Translations under genes and position numbers: made by a program
Shown here: piece by piece, positions 6,469 to 8,104 of the stretch
Position numbering within the stretch: the stretch's first letter is position 1
Layout of the letters: each line of letters begins with the position of its first letter
Origin: Desulfobacterales bacterium
GTDB taxonomy: Bacteria; Desulfobacterota; Desulfobacteria; Desulfobacterales; JAUWMJ01
DNA length: 8,104 bases
Assembly (NCBI GenBank): GCA_030613225.1
Contig: JAUWMJ010000113.1
Location: forward strand, 1-8,104
Reading direction: 5' to 3'
The notes under the pieces: generated by a model
Databases searched by the model: none
Told to the model about the DNA's origin: nothing
What the model saw: only the letters and a program-made list of their open reading frames with translations

Positions 6469-6870
6469 ATGAAAGTACTCAAAATCGACCATCTTGGTAT
6501 TGCAGTAAAAAGTATTGCTGAAGGAAAAAAGTTCTGGACAGACGTTCTGGGGCTTGAGTTCGAAGGCTCTGAGACTGTTGAATCGCAGAAAGTAACAACG
6601 GCTTTTTTTCCGGTGGGAGAAAGTGAAGTGGAGCTTTTGGAATCAACAGCACCGGACGGACCGATTGCCAAATACCTGGAAAAGAAAGGTGAAGGAATCC
6701 AGCACATCGCTTTTCGCGTTGAAAACATTGAAGAGGCGCTAAGTGAGCTGAAGGAAAAAGGCGTAAAGCTCATTGATGAAAAACCAAGAATTGGTGCCGG
6801 CGGAGCAAAGATCGCATTTCTTCATCCAAAAGCGACTCGCGGGGTTTTAGTAGAGCTGTGTGAAAAATAA
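6469..6870 (+). CDS. mce: methylmalonyl-CoA epimerase
   Basis: A VOC/glyoxalase-fold protein of 133 residues that interconverts (S)- and (R)-methylmalonyl-CoA, linking propionyl-CoA and succinyl-CoA metabolism. Two beta-alpha-beta-beta-beta modules are visible. [12 protein letters not shown] at the start carries metal ligand H8, VELLEST carries E55, [14 protein letters not shown] carries H79, and GVLVELCEK at the end carries E129. These line up with the H/Q/H/E metal site of the Propionibacterium enzyme, E55 taking the place of Gln. The [17 protein letters not shown] segment (104-120) is highly characteristic of the epimerase as opposed to glyoxalase I. The start at 6469 is preferred over 6442 because of the AAGGAG site. 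The usual partners (mutase, carboxylase) are absent here, and a strong SD without a gene follows the stop. Confidence 0.93.
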   Translation: MKVLKIDHLGIAVKSIAEGKKFWTDVLGLEFEGSETVESQKVTTAFFPVGESEVELLESTAPDGPIAKYLEKKGEGIQHIAFRVENIEEALSELKEKGVKLIDEKPRIGAGGAKIAFLHPKATRGVLVELCEK

Positions 6871-6871
6871 A

Positions 6872-6879
6872 AAGGAGGT
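6872..6879 (+). promoter_or_regulatory. orphan Shine-Dalgarno sequence after mce
   Basis: AAGGAGGT, a perfect 8-base match to the 16S anti-SD, begins 1 base after the mce stop codon. No ATG, GTG or TTG follows within the usable 4-15 bases, and the next real gene starts 313 bases later. It looks like the preserved ribosome-binding site of a downstream gene that has been lost or displaced. Confidence 0.6.
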
Positions 6880-7165
6880 AACCGCTCACAGGTTCCCCGC
6901 CCAGCGGGATCTTCGACACGATTCAACGTTCAGGGTTAAGGGCAAAGAAGGCATTGAAGACCCAAAGTCTTCGTTGAACATGGTCATTTTCCAAAGTAAT
7001 TGCAAATTTGGCTCCAAATTTTGATTAGGTCTGTCGAAAATAACGCTTTTCTTATAAATACACGTTCCAAATGCAGTCCGGGAACGAAAATGGAACCTTG
7101 AACCCTGGTCGCCTATGGCGCCGCCAAAGGCGGGTAAACCTCTGAACCTTTGAACCCGTGAACGC
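6880..7165. repeat. structured non-coding stretch, probable composite dispersed repeat, mce-dtd gap
   Basis: No convincing gene is present. The stretch is rich in short exact inverted repeats: CCCGC/GCGGG (6896-6908), TTCGACA/TGTCGAA (6912-6918 with 7032-7038), TTCAACG/CGTTGAA (6922-6928 with 6972-6978), GAAGAC/GTCTTC (6956-6972), AAATTTGG/CCAAATTT (7004-7021), CGTTCC/GGAACG (7063-7086), and a GGCGCC-centred block (about 7111-7133). It ends in TGAACCNN units whose last 23 bases (7142-7164) are identical to bases 8-30 of the window. The nested TTCGACA and TTCAACG pairs suggest one folded unit of about 127 bp, which might be a small mobile palindromic element or a non-coding RNA. Confidence 0.55.
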
Positions 7166-7192
7166 CTACAAAAAACATTTCGAGATATTATT

Positions 7193-7630
7193 GTGCGTGC
7201 AGTCATACAACGAGTAAAAAAAAGTTCCGTTACTGTAAATGATAAAATTATTGGGAAAATCGGCAGCGGTTTGCTCGTTCTTCTTGGGGTTACCAGAAAA
7301 GACGAAAAAAAAGATGTCGATTATCTTTCCGAAAAAATTCCTAATTTAAGAATTTTTGAAGATGAAAATGCCAAAATGAACCGCTCCCTGCTCGAAACAT
7401 GCGGCGAGATGCTTGTTGTGCCCCAATTTACTTTGCTGGGTGACTGCCGCAAGGGAAGACGCCCTTCGTTCACAAATGCCGCCGGTCCAGATAAGGCCAA
7501 AGAACTTTATGAGTATTTTGTAAGTCAGGTAAAACTTAAAGGAGTTAAGGTAAAAACAGGCCAATTCCGCGCTGTTATGTCTGTATCGCTAATCAACGAC
7601 GGCCCGGTTACTCTTATTGTTGAAAGTTAG
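7193..7630 (+). CDS. dtd: D-aminoacyl-tRNA deacylase
   Basis: Dtd hydrolyses D-aminoacyl-tRNA (and Gly-tRNA(Ala)), protecting translation in the cytoplasm. The protein is 145 residues, the same as E. coli Dtd, and runs colinear with it: [15 protein letters not shown] (1-15), [11 protein letters not shown] (23-33), [14 protein letters not shown] (52-65), [17 protein letters not shown] (77-93), and the cross-subunit Gly-cisPro motif INDGPVT with G137-P138. The start is GTG at 7193, which gives exactly the conserved N-terminus; its ribosome-binding site is weak. One residue is odd: the usual SQFTL motif reads PQFTL, with Pro77 (codon CCC) where E. coli has Ser77. Q78 and T80 are kept. Repeats lie on both sides, so it is probably its own transcription unit. 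Confidence 0.95.
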   Translation: MRAVIQRVKKSSVTVNDKIIGKIGSGLLVLLGVTRKDEKKDVDYLSEKIPNLRIFEDENAKMNRSLLETCGEMLVVPQFTLLGDCRKGRRPSFTNAAGPDKAKELYEYFVSQVKLKGVKVKTGQFRAVMSVSLINDGPVTLIVES

Positions 7631-7638
7631 TAAATTGA

Positions 7639-7770
7639 ACTAAAGTGACTAAAGTGAGCTAAAGTGACTAAAGTTATGGTGTCGCTCTGCTCCATCTCTT
7701 TTATAAAAATAAAATAGACAGAATTCCTTCACTTTAGACACTTTAGTCACTTTAGCTCACTTTAGTCACT
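7639..7770. repeat. AAAGTGNCT foldback element, copy 2 (inverted relative to copy 1)
   Basis: The left arm (7639-7675) and right arm (7730-7770) are inverted arrays of AAAGTGACT/AAAGTGAGCT units. The core, read on the minus strand, shares ATTCTGTCTATTTTAT, then AGATGGAGCAGAGCGA, with copy 1 read on the plus strand. It lacks the 20-bp nested hairpin that copy 1 has between ATGG and AGCA. The element starts about 8 bases after the dtd stop. Its right arm ends in CACTCTTATT, so the terminal T6 run of copy 1 is absent. Confidence 0.88.
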
Positions 7771-7849
7771 CTTATTACTCAGACAAAGCCGATTATCTCT
7801 GACCACGCATAAAGTACGCGGTTTTAATAATTGAATAGAATCTGTAATT

Positions 7850-8104
7850 ATGAAATCAACCAATTCGCTGAAATTCTTCATATTACCTTTTTTCCTGTGC
7901 CTCTTTATTGCTGGGCCATGGCAGGCAACAGGCCTTAATGCAGGGACACGAGACGATTTTGATAATCTGATCGGAAAGCATGACGCCCTGCTTGTTACTG
8001 CCCCTGACGGCAAAATCATCTTTTCTAAAAATTCCGAAAAGATACTTTCTCCGGCTTCCATACTGAAAATTTTTACAGCTCTGGTAGCTTTGCATTATCT
8101 TGGA
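7850..8104 (+). CDS. D-alanyl-D-alanine carboxypeptidase/endopeptidase (S13, PBP4 type), 5' part
   Basis: An open frame from ATG at 7850 continues past the window end (85 codons seen). Residues 1-5 are polar with one lysine, 7-21 are a hydrophobic segment (LKFFILPFFLCLFIAG), and a small-residue region near 26-32 would suit signal-peptidase cleavage, so the product is probably exported to the periplasm. HDALLVTAPDGKIIFSKN (44-61) and LSPASILKIFTALVALHYLG (66-85) follow. S70-x-x-K73 is the active-site SxxK motif of penicillin-binding proteins, and ALHYLG after it is typical of peptidase family S13 (DacB/PBP4), which trims peptidoglycan peptides. The SxN and KTG motifs lie outside the window. 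No clear SD precedes the ATG, so the exact start is less certain than the frame. Confidence 0.85.
   Translation, partial: MKSTNSLKFFILPFFLCLFIAGPWQATGLNAGTRDDFDNLIGKHDALLVTAPDGKIIFSKNSEKILSPASILKIFTALVALHYLG

Noticed and set aside
6886..7206. 106-codon minus-strand ORF across the mce-dtd gap
   Set aside because: It runs through dispersed repeats and inverted repeats, overlaps the dtd start antisense, and has no recognisable domain; it reads like the translation of non-coding repeat DNA.

Overview
This 8.1-kb stretch is ordinary bacterial housekeeping sequence with unusually repeat-rich intergenic gaps. Moderate-to-low GC, good Shine-Dalgarno sites, a methylmalonyl-CoA epimerase, and gaps filled with short palindromic or tandem repeats together suggest a sulfate-reducer-like deltaproteobacterium (Desulfobacterota, perhaps Desulfobacterales). 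That placement is inference from style and gene content; there is no rRNA or other marker to settle it.

Layout. gatB (Glu/Asp-tRNA amidotransferase subunit B) runs leftward at 67-1500. Just upstream of it on the same strand is a 32-codon remnant resembling the C-terminal tail of a nucleotidyltransferase-like protein. Rightward from there come a possible 52-codon small ORF with a strong ribosome-binding site (1775-1933), overlapping a 61-aa DUF2065/YjeT-type membrane protein (1897-2082); queA (2273-3325); tgt (3560-4684); a NifU-C-terminal-domain protein that overlaps the tgt stop (4681-4902); a fold-type-I PLP aminotransferase (5051-6232); methylmalonyl-CoA epimerase (6469-6870); D-aminoacyl-tRNA deacylase dtd (7193-7630); and the 5' part of a secreted penicillin-binding D-Ala-D-Ala carboxypeptidase (from 7850, running off the end).

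How the genes fit together. Four genes act on tRNA: GatB makes correctly charged Gln/Asn-tRNA, Tgt and QueA carry out consecutive steps of queuosine synthesis at the wobble position, and Dtd removes D-amino acids from tRNA. The NifU-like scaffold is translationally coupled to tgt. The aminotransferase, epimerase and carboxypeptidase have no evident pathway link to them or to each other.

Intergenic structure. Most gaps hold a different repeat: TGAACCNN octamers (1-32 and again near 7142), GTTRCGR heptamers (2162-2217 and, inverted, 3470-3490), a long hairpin with interleaved alternative pairing (3349-3433), a CACAGAG-type hairpin (4952-5020), two copies of an AAAGTGNCT foldback element in opposite core orientation (6233-6390 and 7639-7770), and a structured 290-bp stretch that follows an orphan Shine-Dalgarno sequence (6872-7165). 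I found no CRISPR array, transposase, tRNA/rRNA gene, phage gene or defence system, and no clear evidence of a new multi-gene system. The most unusual material is the repeat architecture.
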